Below, piece by piece: positions 9,569 to 18,048 of a stretch of DNA of 64,000 nucleotides. Origin of the DNA: OMII01 sp947467385 (GTDB lineage Bacteria > Bdellovibrionota_C > UBA2361 > OMII01); NCBI GenBank assembly GCA_044360075.1, contig JBIKLA010000005.1, forward strand, positions 1 to 64,000, given 5' to 3'. Positions within the stretch are counted from its first letter, which is position 1. Each line of letters opens with the position of its first letter. The translations under genes were made by a program, and so were the position numbers. The notes beneath the pieces were generated by a model. It made no database searches. It was not told the DNA's origin and saw nothing but the letters and a program-made list of their open reading frames with translations.

Positions 9569-10603
9569 CTACTTGTTTCCTGCCGCCGCGTCGGCGACAA
9601 CGAGCTTTGCCAGGGTTACCATCGTCAGGGGCGAATTCCCCTCCGCCTTGTTGTTCGCTGTAACGAAAACTTTTTTGCCCGTTGAGATCGCGCGCCTGAT
9701 AAGACGGACCACATCACCCCGCATCTCTGGACTTGGCCTAAGGACCTTATCGTACGGCTCAAACATCTTAGCAGCACCTTCATAGCTGACGCCACGCGGC
9801 GTAAGTAGTCTCGCAACGTAAAAATCCGCAGTCAATCCACCAACTTCTGCTGCGCTGACCATTTGCTCCTTAAGCGATGCCATCGAGTTCCAGTGGTTAA
9901 AAACATGCGTCACTCCGCTCTCATTGAGCGCCTGAAAGTAGCGCCCCGTAAGGACCTCACGGTTGCGAACCTCAACCCCATACATAAGGCCCTTCGGAAG
10001 CGTCCGAAGGAACTCAGCGAGCCTATCGGTGAACTCACCGTAGGGCATAACAGAAGGGGAAAAGGGAGCAAACTGAAATATGAAGGGTCCGGAGCGCTCT
10101 AAGACGCCGGGCTCCTCATACGCCCGCAGCACCTTCTCCTTGAGCAGTTCCACGTTGAGGAAATCAGGATTGTCCTGCCCCGCAAGCGCCCCGTACCTGG
10201 CGTGCTTGGGGTACCGCAGGATGGTCAGTCGCTCCCATACCTTGGATACCCAGCGAAAGGACCCTGGTGTCTGCTCGGCGTAACGCCTCATCGTTTCGGG
10301 CTTCGGAGGGTTATAGAAGAGGCTGTCGATGCAAACGGTCCGAAACCAGGGCACCGTGGCGTACTCCTCAAGGCTGCGCTGCGTAAAGTCGCGCTCACTC
10401 CGGTAGTCGCGCCTGTACAGAAGCCCCTTCCATGCGGGGAAGGCCCACGTGCTTGTACCGAGGTAGACGTTGGGCGGGATGCGCTCAGCGCCTTCCCCAA
10501 AGAGGTCTTCCGGAGTTGCCGTAGCGATCAGATCAAGGTTCATGTGCCCTGCGGGCACGTTATCGGAAAAGATCAGTGCGCGGCAATGCTTGCGGGCCGG
10601 CAT
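9569..10603 (-). CDS. DUF72 (YecE-like) protein
   Basis: Conserved TIM-barrel-like family of unknown biochemical function. The family signatures are clear: LGTSTWAFPAWKGLLY near the N-terminus, the YATVPWFRTVCIDSLFYNPP block, FRWVSKVWERLTI and, near the end, KKVFVTANNKAEGNSP. The ATG at 10603 has AGGGG at a good distance and follows the subtilase stop by 14 bases, which points to one transcript with its neighbours. An alternative ATG at 10543 also has a weak ribosome binding site. I cannot assign a reaction. Confidence 0.88.
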   Translation of the reverse strand: MPARKHCRALIFSDNVPAGHMNLDLIATATPEDLFGEGAERIPPNVYLGTSTWAFPAWKGLLYRRDYRSERDFTQRSLEEYATVPWFRTVCIDSLFYNPPKPETMRRYAEQTPGSFRWVSKVWERLTILRYPKHARYGALAGQDNPDFLNVELLKEKVLRAYEEPGVLERSGPFIFQFAPFSPSVMPYGEFTDRLAEFLRTLPKGLMYGVEVRNREVLTGRYFQALNESGVTHVFNHWNSMASLKEQMVSAAEVGGLTADFYVARLLTPRGVSYEGAAKMFEPYDKVLRPSPEMRGDVVRLIRRAISTGKKVFVTANNKAEGNSPLTMVTLAKLVVADAAAGNK

Positions 10604-10617
10604 CTGCCCCTGGCGGG

Positions 10618-12174
10618 CTACCGAACAGTAAAGTTCACCTTCTTGTCAGCGTTCATCACCACCGTGAAGGAGCGCTGCCGAAACACGGTGTCTTTCTTGA
10701 ATGCGGTCACGACGTAATTGCCGGTGGGAAGCCCCAAAAGGATAAACGAGCCGTCGCTCTTGCTCGTGGTAGTCTTTGAGCCTTCTGCGCCATTCGCCAA
10801 GCGAGCGCGGATCGTTACGCCGCTCACCCCACGCCCTGCCGCGGTTTTGACCTTGCCGTACACCTCAAGCCGCCGTGTGGAGCTTCGGGCCCGCATCACC
10901 GCCGCATAGGCGTTGGCTGTACCTCCTGTAGCGCAGCGGGAGGCTAGGCTTGAAAGCGGAACAACCGAGGCCAGAATAATCGAGCGTATCTGGCGGCGAG
11001 TCAGCACCGAGTTCGCCGCAGCAACGAGTGACGCTATGCCTGCAACGTGCGGGGAGGCCATCGAGGTGCCGCTCTTGTACAGGTATGGATCCGTATCCGA
11101 GGTGGGCCACGTGCTCAGGATCCTGACTCCAGGCGCTCCCAAGTGTACCGACTTTCTTCCGTAGTTTGAGAACTCCGCCAGGCCGCCGCCAGGGCCAATC
11201 GCAGCAACGCTGATGACGTTCGGCAGGTCAAAGGCACCCGGGTACTGCGGAAAGACGTCTGCATTCTCTGATGAGTTGCCGGCTGCTGCTATGACCATGA
11301 TGTCGGCCTCGCGCGCCCGCTCGACTGAGCGGTACCACGCATTCGAGAAGTCCGGCGCCCCGATCGACATGTTGATGCCCACGATCGGAGCCCCAGCCTT
11401 CTTGAGCTTCACCACGTAATCTATCGCATCGATGATGTCCGAGTAGCTGCCAGAGCCGGAGTTGTTCATGGCCTTGGCAGCGAGGATTCGAGATCGGAAC
11501 GCAACGCCAACTACGCCCTCAGCGTTATTGCCGGCCGCAGCAATCGTCCCGGCGACGTGTGTGCCGTGCCCGTATACGTCCATTGGGTCCCCGTCATCGT
11601 ACGCGAAGTCGTATCCGTACACGTCATCAACGAAGCCGTTGTTGTCGTCGTCGAGGCCGTTTGCCGGCACCTCAGCCGGATTGGTCCACATGTTGGCCGC
11701 AAGATCCGGGTGCGTGTAGTCGATGCCCGTGTCGAGCACCGCAATGACGGCATTCCTGTTGCCCCTCGTGAGGTCCCACACCTGCGGTGCCTTGATGCCG
11801 TTGGCGCCCTTGAGGCCGTACAGGTAAGAGTACAGCGTATCGTTCGGCGTGAACTGAACCTTCACTTCGTGGTCGATCTCAACCGACTCGACGTTGCGCT
11901 GCCTGCGAACTGCGGCTGCCTCGTCGTCTGTGAGGTGCGCGGCGACGAGTCGCCCTGACCTGTTGCGCTTTACGATCTTCTCTGCCGGGATCTCAACCTC
12001 ATCGTCCCCGAGCTGAAGCTCTGGGAACTTTTCGTTGTGGCGGTACTGCACCATGTAGCGCCGACTCTCAGCCAAGGCATCGTGGGCACAGGCGAGGAAG
12101 ACAGCAGCACACGCTGACACAAACAAAACCACATGCTGTGAGAAGCTCTCGGCTCGGAACATGGAGTGGCACAT
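10618..12174 (-). CDS. Secreted subtilisin-like serine protease (S8) with C-terminal Cna/carboxypeptidase-regulatory-like domain
   Basis: Exported endopeptidase. An N-terminal signal peptide (hydrophobic core VVLFVSACAAVFLACA) is followed by an inhibitor-I9-like propeptide (about 37-110) and the S8 catalytic domain with Asp in AVLDTGIDYTHPDL, His in GHGTHVAGT, oxyanion Asn in AAAGNSSENA and Ser in GTSMASPHVAG. A NGLDDDNNGFVDD segment resembles a calcium-binding loop. The last 90 residues (from about RRLEVYGKV) look like a beta-sandwich carboxypeptidase-regulatory-like domain, ending in VNFTVR. The ATG four codons in (12162) is an equally good start because GAAAGGA lies at a better distance from it. 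It is first in the run subtilase, DUF72, terC, mscS. Confidence 0.92.
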   Translation of the reverse strand: MCHSMFRAESFSQHVVLFVSACAAVFLACAHDALAESRRYMVQYRHNEKFPELQLGDDEVEIPAEKIVKRNRSGRLVAAHLTDDEAAAVRRQRNVESVEIDHEVKVQFTPNDTLYSYLYGLKGANGIKAPQVWDLTRGNRNAVIAVLDTGIDYTHPDLAANMWTNPAEVPANGLDDDNNGFVDDVYGYDFAYDDGDPMDVYGHGTHVAGTIAAAGNNAEGVVGVAFRSRILAAKAMNNSGSGSYSDIIDAIDYVVKLKKAGAPIVGINMSIGAPDFSNAWYRSVERAREADIMVIAAAGNSSENADVFPQYPGAFDLPNVISVAAIGPGGGLAEFSNYGRKSVHLGAPGVRILSTWPTSDTDPYLYKSGTSMASPHVAGIASLVAAANSVLTRRQIRSIILASVVPLSSLASRCATGGTANAYAAVMRARSSTRRLEVYGKVKTAAGRGVSGVTIRARLANGAEGSKTTTSKSDGSFILLGLPTGNYVVTAFKKDTVFRQRSFTVVMNADKKVNFTVR

Positions 12175-12366
12175 CCTTTCAAGTTAGAGGGTCGGTGATA
12201 ACGAGCGCCCTGCCCTACTAGTATAACCCTAGCAGACGCCGATCAGCACAAACAATTCGAGGGGTTAGGTCCCTATAGTGACTAAAGTCGCCTGGAAAAG
12301 CCCAGGCTGGATGGCCTAAGGGGGTCGTTTTGCGCCTCGTGTCCTGCTGACAGCTCGCCAGCGAGC

Positions 12367-13020
12367 TTAAGCGACGTGCTGCCGAGCTTCCTTGCGCGCC
12401 CGAATAATCTCGATAACACCAGGTACAACCGACAATATGATGATTCCGATGATCACGAGGCCAAAGTTCTTTTTGACCTCCGGACGCTCTCCTACCCACC
12501 ACCCCATGTAGGTGAAAAAGCCCACCCACAGGACAGCGCCTAAGACATTGTAGGTGGCGAACTTTCTGTAGGGCATCGTTCCGACGCCGGCAAGGAACGG
12601 GGCGAAGGTGCGCACGATCGGAACAAAGCGCGCGAGAACGATCGCCTTGTTTCCGTACTTGTCGAAAAATTTCTGCGTGCGCATCAGGTACTGCTGCTTG
12701 AATATCTTCGAGTCCTTCTTTTCGAACACAGCCTGGCCCATTCTGCGGCCAACGGCATAGTTGACCGCATCACCAACGACCGCCGCGATGAGGAGCAGAA
12801 GCGCCAGCAGGTTCACGTCAAATAGGCCTGCACCCGCGAGGGCACCAGCGGCGAAGAGCAGAGAGTCTCCAGGAAGAAAGGGTGTCACAACGAGGCCCGT
12901 TTCACAGAAAACGATGAGGAACAGGATTCCATAGGCCCACGCTCCGTAATCCTGCGTGACCTGCGCGAGGTGCTTGTCGATATGAAGGATAAAATCGATT
13001 AGCCCTGTGATGTAACTCAT
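12367..13020 (-). CDS. DedA family membrane protein
   Basis: Inner-membrane protein of the DedA/SNARE-associated family, whose members act in lipid-carrier recycling and envelope homeostasis. Marks are the FCETGLVVTPFLPGDSLLFAAG motif (the ETG and PGD residues are conserved), GDAVNYAVGRRMG and the reentrant RFVPIVRTFAPFLAGVG. About four to five membrane helices and the usual length for the family (217 residues). GGAG sits eight bases before the ATG. A gap of about 190 bases with a small hairpin (GCCTGG/CCAGGC near 12290) separates it from the subtilase gene downstream. Confidence 0.92.
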   Translation of the reverse strand: MSYITGLIDFILHIDKHLAQVTQDYGAWAYGILFLIVFCETGLVVTPFLPGDSLLFAAGALAGAGLFDVNLLALLLLIAAVVGDAVNYAVGRRMGQAVFEKKDSKIFKQQYLMRTQKFFDKYGNKAIVLARFVPIVRTFAPFLAGVGTMPYRKFATYNVLGAVLWVGFFTYMGWWVGERPEVKKNFGLVIIGIIILSVVPGVIEIIRARKEARQHVA

Positions 13021-13120
13021 AAGAACGCTCCAGCAAAAGACGAGTACTGCGGCACTCTATCCTGCTCTCGCGAGTCACGTACAGATGGGAAAATGGGCGT
13101 TAGAGGCCCGCTTCAGGGCG

Positions 13121-13981
13121 CTACGAGTCGAATTCCGACATCGGAATGCCGCGCTGCTTGAGGGCATTGATGAAGGTCTTCTGGCCCTTCTTCTCGGCCC
13201 ATTCAACCGCGTTAAGCCCCTCTTCATCCTCAATGGTGAGATCAGCTCCGAGCTCGATCAGCTCGAAGGCCGTAGTCTCATGCCCGTTCTTGACGGCCGC
13301 GATGAGGGCCGTTGTGCCGTTAGGGCTCTGCCCGTTCACCTCAACTCCGTCGTCGGCGAGGCGCCGTACCGTCTCAACGTCGCCGATCGAGGCGGCTCTC
13401 ATGAAAACTGTCCAGAATGCGTCGTTTACCATAACCTTCTTGGCCCTTCCTTGGGGCTCCTCCACTTTCTCTGCCAGCTCCTTTGCCCGCTGCTTCGGGA
13501 GCCCAAAAACCTCTCGCAGGGCCGGATCGCTCTCGGCCTCTGCCCAGGTGCGTCCGCTCCATCCGTCGAAGTTCTGAATCTCGCGATCAGCTCCAAGCTC
13601 AAGGAGCAGCTTTACTGTCTTAATATCTCGGCGCATCGCTGCAGCCAGCAGCGCTGTGTTGCCGTTGTTGTGCGGCATGTTCACGTCCGCACCGAGCCCA
13701 ACAAGAGCCCGGACGGTTGAGTAGTGGCCGCGTTCGCACGCCTCAAGAAGAGCCGAGCCTCCAAACTTGTTGCGGCGATTAACTTTTGCGCCGTGCGCAA
13801 CCAGCAGCCGCACCGCTGACTCACAGCCCCGCGAGGCCGCGATCATCAGGGCGCTGGAGCCGTACTTCAGCTCACAGTCGATGTTGAAGCCCCTATCGAT
13901 AAAGCCCTGTATAGATGCGTCGTCGCCCGTGCGGGCTGCGGCTATCAGTGCTTTCTGGTCTTCCGTGTATGTAATTCCCAT
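13121..13981 (-). CDS. Ankyrin-repeat protein
   Basis: Repeat protein of about 286 residues made of five to six ankyrin repeats in two blocks. The first runs from about residue 12 to 135 (units such as GSSALMIAASRGCESAVRLLVAHGAKV, abbreviated here to the pattern SALM-AA-RG---V-LLV--GA-V). The second, after a charged linker (about 135-180, KQRAKELAEKVEEPQG), covers the last 100 residues. No signal peptide or membrane segment, so probably cytoplasmic protein-protein binding. The start at 13981 is the first ATG; a GTG at 13990 is possible. Partner unknown. Confidence 0.85.
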   Translation of the reverse strand: MGITYTEDQKALIAAARTGDDASIQGFIDRGFNIDCELKYGSSALMIAASRGCESAVRLLVAHGAKVNRRNKFGGSALLEACERGHYSTVRALVGLGADVNMPHNNGNTALLAAAMRRDIKTVKLLLELGADREIQNFDGWSGRTWAEAESDPALREVFGLPKQRAKELAEKVEEPQGRAKKVMVNDAFWTVFMRAASIGDVETVRRLADDGVEVNGQSPNGTTALIAAVKNGHETTAFELIELGADLTIEDEEGLNAVEWAEKKGQKTFINALKQRGIPMSEFDS

Positions 13982-14105
13982 ATGTTCCACTCGCTCGTTA
14001 GCGTGACCTTCTAAGTGTCTTAGTCGGCGTTGCCCGCGAACTACTTGAGCGAAAAATGCAGGCGCTTCGGGGAAATACCCCCCACAATGCTGTAAGATGC
14101 AGACC

Positions 14106-14891
14106 TTACGGGATAATGCTCAGGAGATTTTGGTGATTTCGGCCGTTTGAGGCGATAAGATATTGGAATTGCACACTTCCTGTGCCACAAGGGACCGCAT
14201 TCCCAAGCTCGTCAGAGACCCGTCCGCCAGCCTCTTTTATGGCTATAATCGGCGCCGCAATGTCCCACTCACGGTGGGTCGTCATACGTATCACCGCCCC
14301 ATCGAGCTCGCCTGTGGCAACCTTACGGAGCGCCAGGCCGGAGTCCATCATCGGGCAGGCAGTCTCGGGACGGGTGCACTCGAAGTTTCGGATGTAGACC
14401 CGCTGCGCCCCGAGCTCAGTGGCCGATGACACGGCGACCGGTGCCCCATTGAGGGTCACTCCCCTGCCCTGCTCTGCGATAAGCAGCTCGCTGCGCGCCG
14501 GGAAAAGCATCACCCCGAATGACGGCGAATGTCCCTCGCACAGCGCGACGAGCACCGAGAATTGGTCGGTCGCATCAAGAAACGCCTTTGTGCCATCGAG
14601 CGGATCGATCACCCAGGTGCGGCGCGCGGCTTGAAGAGCATGCATGTTTGGCTCAACCTCTTCAGAGAGGATGGCATCGCTTGGAAAGATCGAGGTGAGC
14701 GCCCGCATGAGAATATCGTTGGAGCCTATGTCGGCTTGAGAGACCAGCGTTCCGTCGCTCTTCGTCTTCACCCCCAGCGATTGCGATCCCTGAGCATGGC
14801 CCGGCCAAAGTGAGAGCAGGAAGGATCCGGCCGCGCTAATCGCGTCCAGCAGCGCCTTGCGCTGGCTTTCTGTTATCGTCTGGCCGGTCAT
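14106..14891 (-). CDS. cysQ: Inositol-monophosphatase-fold phosphatase, CysQ-like
   Basis: Lithium-sensitive, magnesium-dependent phosphatase fold. Metal-binding motifs are visible: SEEVE, WVIDPLDGTKAFL and HREWDIAAPIIAIKEAGG. The DGTKAFL version and the length (261 residues) fit CysQ-type 3'(2'),5'-bisphosphate nucleotidases, which remove PAP made in sulfate assimilation. Inositol or fructose-bisphosphate phosphatase activity cannot be excluded. GGAG stands eight bases before the ATG. No cysteine biosynthesis gene is adjacent. Confidence 0.8.
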   Translation of the reverse strand: MTGQTITESQRKALLDAISAAGSFLLSLWPGHAQGSQSLGVKTKSDGTLVSQADIGSNDILMRALTSIFPSDAILSEEVEPNMHALQAARRTWVIDPLDGTKAFLDATDQFSVLVALCEGHSPSFGVMLFPARSELLIAEQGRGVTLNGAPVAVSSATELGAQRVYIRNFECTRPETACPMMDSGLALRKVATGELDGAVIRMTTHREWDIAAPIIAIKEAGGRVSDELGNAVPCGTGSVQFQYLIASNGRNHQNLLSIIP

Positions 14892-14958
14892 GCAGAACTC
14901 CGTGCGAGGGAGCTTACATCATCCCTCCAACAGGCGGGAACGGCATTTCGGGAGCCTG

Positions 14959-15762
14959 TCACAGCTTGAGGGCGAGACGCGCGACTTCGCACGTCATCGG
15001 CAGGTCACGCCCAATTGCTGACCCAAGATCCTGCACCGCCTGCCTACATTCCTCCTGAACAGCCCCGAGCGCCGAGCGATCACGCTCGCCATCATCGACA
15101 TCATCTAGCTTCTGAAAAAGACACCCGAGGCGCACGCCCCACTGCGAAAGCGCCTCCGTAACAGAATCGACCGAGCCTGCGCATATCGCCCCACACGCTA
15201 GAGCTGCTCCAAATAAGGCTCCGGTCTTTAGCTCGACCATTCTGTGGCGCCTGGTATCACCCTCGGGCTTCTCAAGATCAAGCTGCTGCCCGACGCACAG
15301 CTCCCGCCAGGTGCGAGAGATCACGCCCGACAACCGCGCCTGCCGGTCGAGCGGGATCTGCGGATGTGAAAGCGACGCGAGAGCCGCACCGATCAGGAGG
15401 TCTCCAACCAAAATAGCCGTCGCCTCTCCGAACGCCTTGTGGCATGAGGGCTTTCCGCGCCGCATATCGTCGTTGTCGAGCGCGGGCAGGTCGTCATGCA
15501 CAAGCGAAGCGGCGTGTATCACCTCGATCGCTACCGCTGGGATAATCGCGTGCGTTTCCCTTCCTGCCTGTCCCACCAGATCGTGGCTCACTGCCAGCGT
15601 GAGCAGCGCGCGCAAACGCTTCCCGCCACCTACAAGCACGTACGCTGCAGCTTCTTGCAGCCGCATGGATTCACGCGAGCTCTCTTGAGCAAGAACTGAA
15701 AGCCCCGTCTCAACCCCTTCTCGCCATGAGTCCAGGAGCTTGTCATGAAAGAGATGCGTCAT
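14959..15762 (-). CDS. ispA: Polyprenyl diphosphate synthase (farnesyl/geranylgeranyl type)
   Basis: Trans-prenyltransferase that condenses isopentenyl diphosphate with allylic diphosphates for isoprenoid chains. Both Asp-rich motifs are present: VHDDLPALDNDDMRRG (first) and QKLDDVDDGERD (second), with GGGKRLRALL upstream. Residues in front of the first motif would decide chain length; I would guess C15-C20. The start is the ATG at 15762 because its ATGA overlaps the folC stop, a classic coupling; the longer open frame runs into folC. About 267 residues, somewhat short at the C-terminus compared with E. coli IspA (299). Confidence 0.85.
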   Translation of the reverse strand: MTHLFHDKLLDSWREGVETGLSVLAQESSRESMRLQEAAAYVLVGGGKRLRALLTLAVSHDLVGQAGRETHAIIPAVAIEVIHAASLVHDDLPALDNDDMRRGKPSCHKAFGEATAILVGDLLIGAALASLSHPQIPLDRQARLSGVISRTWRELCVGQQLDLEKPEGDTRRHRMVELKTGALFGAALACGAICAGSVDSVTEALSQWGVRLGCLFQKLDDVDDGERDRSALGAVQEECRQAVQDLGSAIGRDLPMTCEVARLALKL

Positions 15763-17108
15763 AAAACAGCGTTCCTCTCCGCCCTTTTCCACAGCGGCCG
15801 GCGCGGAACTGATAACATGCTCCGCAGCCTTCCAACCATGTACATCGAACCGGTAACAAAGGCTGGTTCGCCGTTGTTGTCGTTGACTGCATCCCGGACA
15901 CAAGCCTCATAGTCTGTGCCGTACCGCACAACCCTTACCCCGGTTCCCGATACTCCGAGCTCCTGGACTATATCCTCCTCGCGCAGAGCTCGCTCCGACT
16001 CAGGCCTGAGAAGTCGCCACGTCCCTACATGTGGCTTGAGCGCGTGCAGCATCGTCTGCCAGTTCTTGGTGTCCAAAACGCCAAATGTTAGGTCAATTGA
16101 GCCGTGCCCGTTGGAGCGCAGAAAGTCGATGAAAGCCGCGATTCCTGCGGTGTTATGGGCACAATCAAGTATGAATGGGCGACCTAACGTGTCGATTCGC
16201 TCTAGCCTACCAGGCCAGAACACACCTTCTATGCCCCGCTTGCACACCTCTGGAACCATACCAACGGTTAGGCCAAGCTTGGCGGCTACCGCCATGTTGT
16301 GCCCCTGGTGAATACCGGGCATAGGTGTCGGGAACTGGAATAAGTCCCCTATCCCCGACCCGAAGCTCTTATCCCAATACCCGAACGTAGCGCCATGGCC
16401 GTCCGACAGCATCGTTGTTCCATATTCATATCCGAAACGATAAAGGGGTACCTGAGCTGCTTTTTTCTTAACTACTTTGGCTGCTTCCAAAGGCAATAAG
16501 CCCGAAATCATCGGCACTCCAGGCTTTACTATCCCCGCCTTCTCAGCGGCGATCTCTCCCAAGGTTTCCCCAAGTATCGCCTGGTGGTCGTAATCGATAG
16601 TAACGATGGCTGTTGCCGCGGGTCGTGTAATGACATTAGAAGCATCGAGCCGACCCCCTAGCCCCACCTCCATCACCATCCAATCTACTCCGACCTCACG
16701 GAACCCCAGAAACGCAATGGCTGTTATCGCCTCGTGGAATGAGAGCTCAACCAGCGATCTTTGAGCCGCACTCCTCACCGCATAGGCGAATTCACCCAAA
16801 AACTCATCAGAGACTGGCAAGCCATCAACGACCAGCCTCTCTGTCACATGTTCCAGGTGCGGGGATGTGTTTAATCCAACCCGGTATCCTGCCGTTCCCA
16901 GAATCGACGATATAGCAGATGAAACCGACCCCTTGCCGTTGGTGCCAGCTATGTGGATGGCGGGCACGGCATCCTGAGGATTGCCGAGCCTCTGCAAAAC
17001 TTGGGTAATAAACTCAAGGGCAAAACCACCCCTTCCATTCCATGGGGTGAGCTTACCGAGGTAATCGAGACCTGATTGTACCGTATTCACTGTACCACCG
17101 TGGGACAA
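15759..17108 (-). CDS. folC: Folylpolyglutamate/dihydrofolate synthase
   Basis: Mur-ligase-family enzyme that adds glutamate to folates (and dihydropteroate). Features: P-loop HIAGTNGKGSVSS, NTSPHLEHVTERL, HEAITAIAFLGF, MEVGLGGRLDASN, DYDHQAILG with the ligand histidine, and PFILDCAHNTAG in the C-terminal domain. The frame opens with TTG at 17108. A GTG at 17090 is a plausible alternative, and it matters because the 17-bp palindrome at 17091-17107 would then lie just upstream of the gene instead of at its first codons. It overlaps ispA by four bases. Confidence 0.9.
   Translation of the reverse strand: MSHGGTVNTVQSGLDYLGKLTPWNGRGGFALEFITQVLQRLGNPQDAVPAIHIAGTNGKGSVSSAISSILGTAGYRVGLNTSPHLEHVTERLVVDGLPVSDEFLGEFAYAVRSAAQRSLVELSFHEAITAIAFLGFREVGVDWMVMEVGLGGRLDASNVITRPAATAIVTIDYDHQAILGETLGEIAAEKAGIVKPGVPMISGLLPLEAAKVVKKKAAQVPLYRFGYEYGTTMLSDGHGATFGYWDKSFGSGIGDLFQFPTPMPGIHQGHNMAVAAKLGLTVGMVPEVCKRGIEGVFWPGRLERIDTLGRPFILDCAHNTAGIAAFIDFLRSNGHGSIDLTFGVLDTKNWQTMLHALKPHVGTWRLLRPESERALREEDIVQELGVSGTGVRVVRYGTDYEACVRDAVNDNNGEPAFVTGSMYMVGRLRSMLSVPRRPLWKRAERNAVL
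17091..17107. promoter_or_regulatory. 17-bp palindrome, copy 1 (one mismatch), candidate parS or operator
   Basis: TGTACCACCGTGGGACA: two eight-base arms around a single central base, one arm position off a perfect match. It overlaps the start region of folC and lies 61 bases from the perfect copy at 17152. It resembles the bacterial parS core (TGTTCCACGTGGAACA type) but has an odd length and C/G in place of the usual T/A at arm position 4. ParB is encoded next door. Confidence 0.5.
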
Positions 17109-17151
17109 ACTTCTTGCCCCGACTAGTTGTCAAATCACGTGCACTTACCGG

Positions 17152-17168
17152 TGTCCCACCGTGGGACA
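17152..17168. promoter_or_regulatory. 17-bp perfect palindrome, copy 2, candidate parS or operator
   Basis: TGTCCCACCGTGGGACA is a perfect inverted repeat with eight-base arms and a central C. It ends four bases before the parB stop codon. Position beside parB and similarity to parS suggest a ParB-loading site. An operator for folC or an autoregulatory site is the alternative. Confidence 0.55.
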
Positions 17169-17172
17169 GCGC

Positions 17173-18048
17173 CTAGTCGGCGATTAGCTTGCGGAAGAGG
17201 ATCTGGAGGTCCCCATCGGCATAGAACTCAATCGTAAGCTTGCCGTTATCAGCACCCGGGTTTGGGCGTGAAAGCTTTACCTTCATGCCAAGAGCTCGCT
17301 GAATCTCATCCGATATGCGCAGGTCCTCGGCAGTCAGGGCACGGGGAGCTGCAGTGGTCGATACATCATCGTTATCCGTTTGCTTCGATGAGAGGTTTCT
17401 CTCAAGCTCTGAGCGGGTCAGAACATCGAGGTCCTTAAGGTAGGCTGCTCGGACCGATTCATCTTCAATCTTAGCCAGAAGAAGAACCTTCGATTCAGCT
17501 GCTCCTTGCTTCAACGCATTGAGGAGGTCATGAGGAAGCTGCAGTATCTCCAGGCTGCGTTGAACAGCACTCTTCGAGATGCTTAACTTATCGGCAATAT
17601 CTCGAATGCTGAGGTTGTGTGCATCCCGTAGAGCACCGATAGCATGCGCTCGCTCAATCGAGCTTAAATCATCGCGTTGCAGGTTCTCAACGAGCTGGAT
17701 GGCTAAGGTACGTCCGTCTGCCTCTTCACCCTGGTTGACGATAGCAGGAATCGAGGAAAGCCCAGCCAAGTGAGCAGCACGGAATCGCCGCTCTCCTGAG
17801 ATGAGTGTATAGCGGCCAGGAAGCTGGCCAGCCTTAACGAGAATAGGGCTTAAAACGCCATACAGCTTAATCGAATCAGCAAGCTCCTTAAGCTTCTCTT
17901 CATCGAAAGTCTGCCGGGGCTGGTGCGGATCGGGCTCAATCGCAGAGAGCGGAATCTCACGGTAGGGGATACCACCCCGGGCACGCTCCTCAAGGGCAGG
18001 GCCACCCATAAGTGGGTTATTCGCAAAAGAAAAACTACGCTTTGACAT
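17173..18048 (-). CDS. parB: ParB-family centromere-binding CTPase
   Basis: Partition protein that loads on parS and spreads as a CTP-dependent clamp. The N-terminal ParB/sulfiredoxin-like domain shows the DPHQPRQTF box (with the conserved QPR) and the CTP-binding SGERRFRAAHLAG box. The helix-turn-helix parS-recognition domain follows (about 125-190: LSIRDIADKLSISKSAVQRSLEILQLP), then a C-terminal dimerisation region. At 291 residues it has the length of chromosomal ParB proteins. It overlaps the end of parA by 14 bases, so the pair is one operon. Confidence 0.95.
   Translation of the reverse strand: MSKRSFSFANNPLMGGPALEERARGGIPYREIPLSAIEPDPHQPRQTFDEEKLKELADSIKLYGVLSPILVKAGQLPGRYTLISGERRFRAAHLAGLSSIPAIVNQGEEADGRTLAIQLVENLQRDDLSSIERAHAIGALRDAHNLSIRDIADKLSISKSAVQRSLEILQLPHDLLNALKQGAAESKVLLLAKIEDESVRAAYLKDLDVLTRSELERNLSSKQTDNDDVSTTAAPRALTAEDLRISDEIQRALGMKVKLSRPNPGADNGKLTIEFYADGDLQILFRKLIAD

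Noticed and set aside
15762..15903. Longer N-terminus for ispA
   Set aside because: It lies inside folC, and the ATGA overlap at 15762 gives a better, coupled start with family-typical length.
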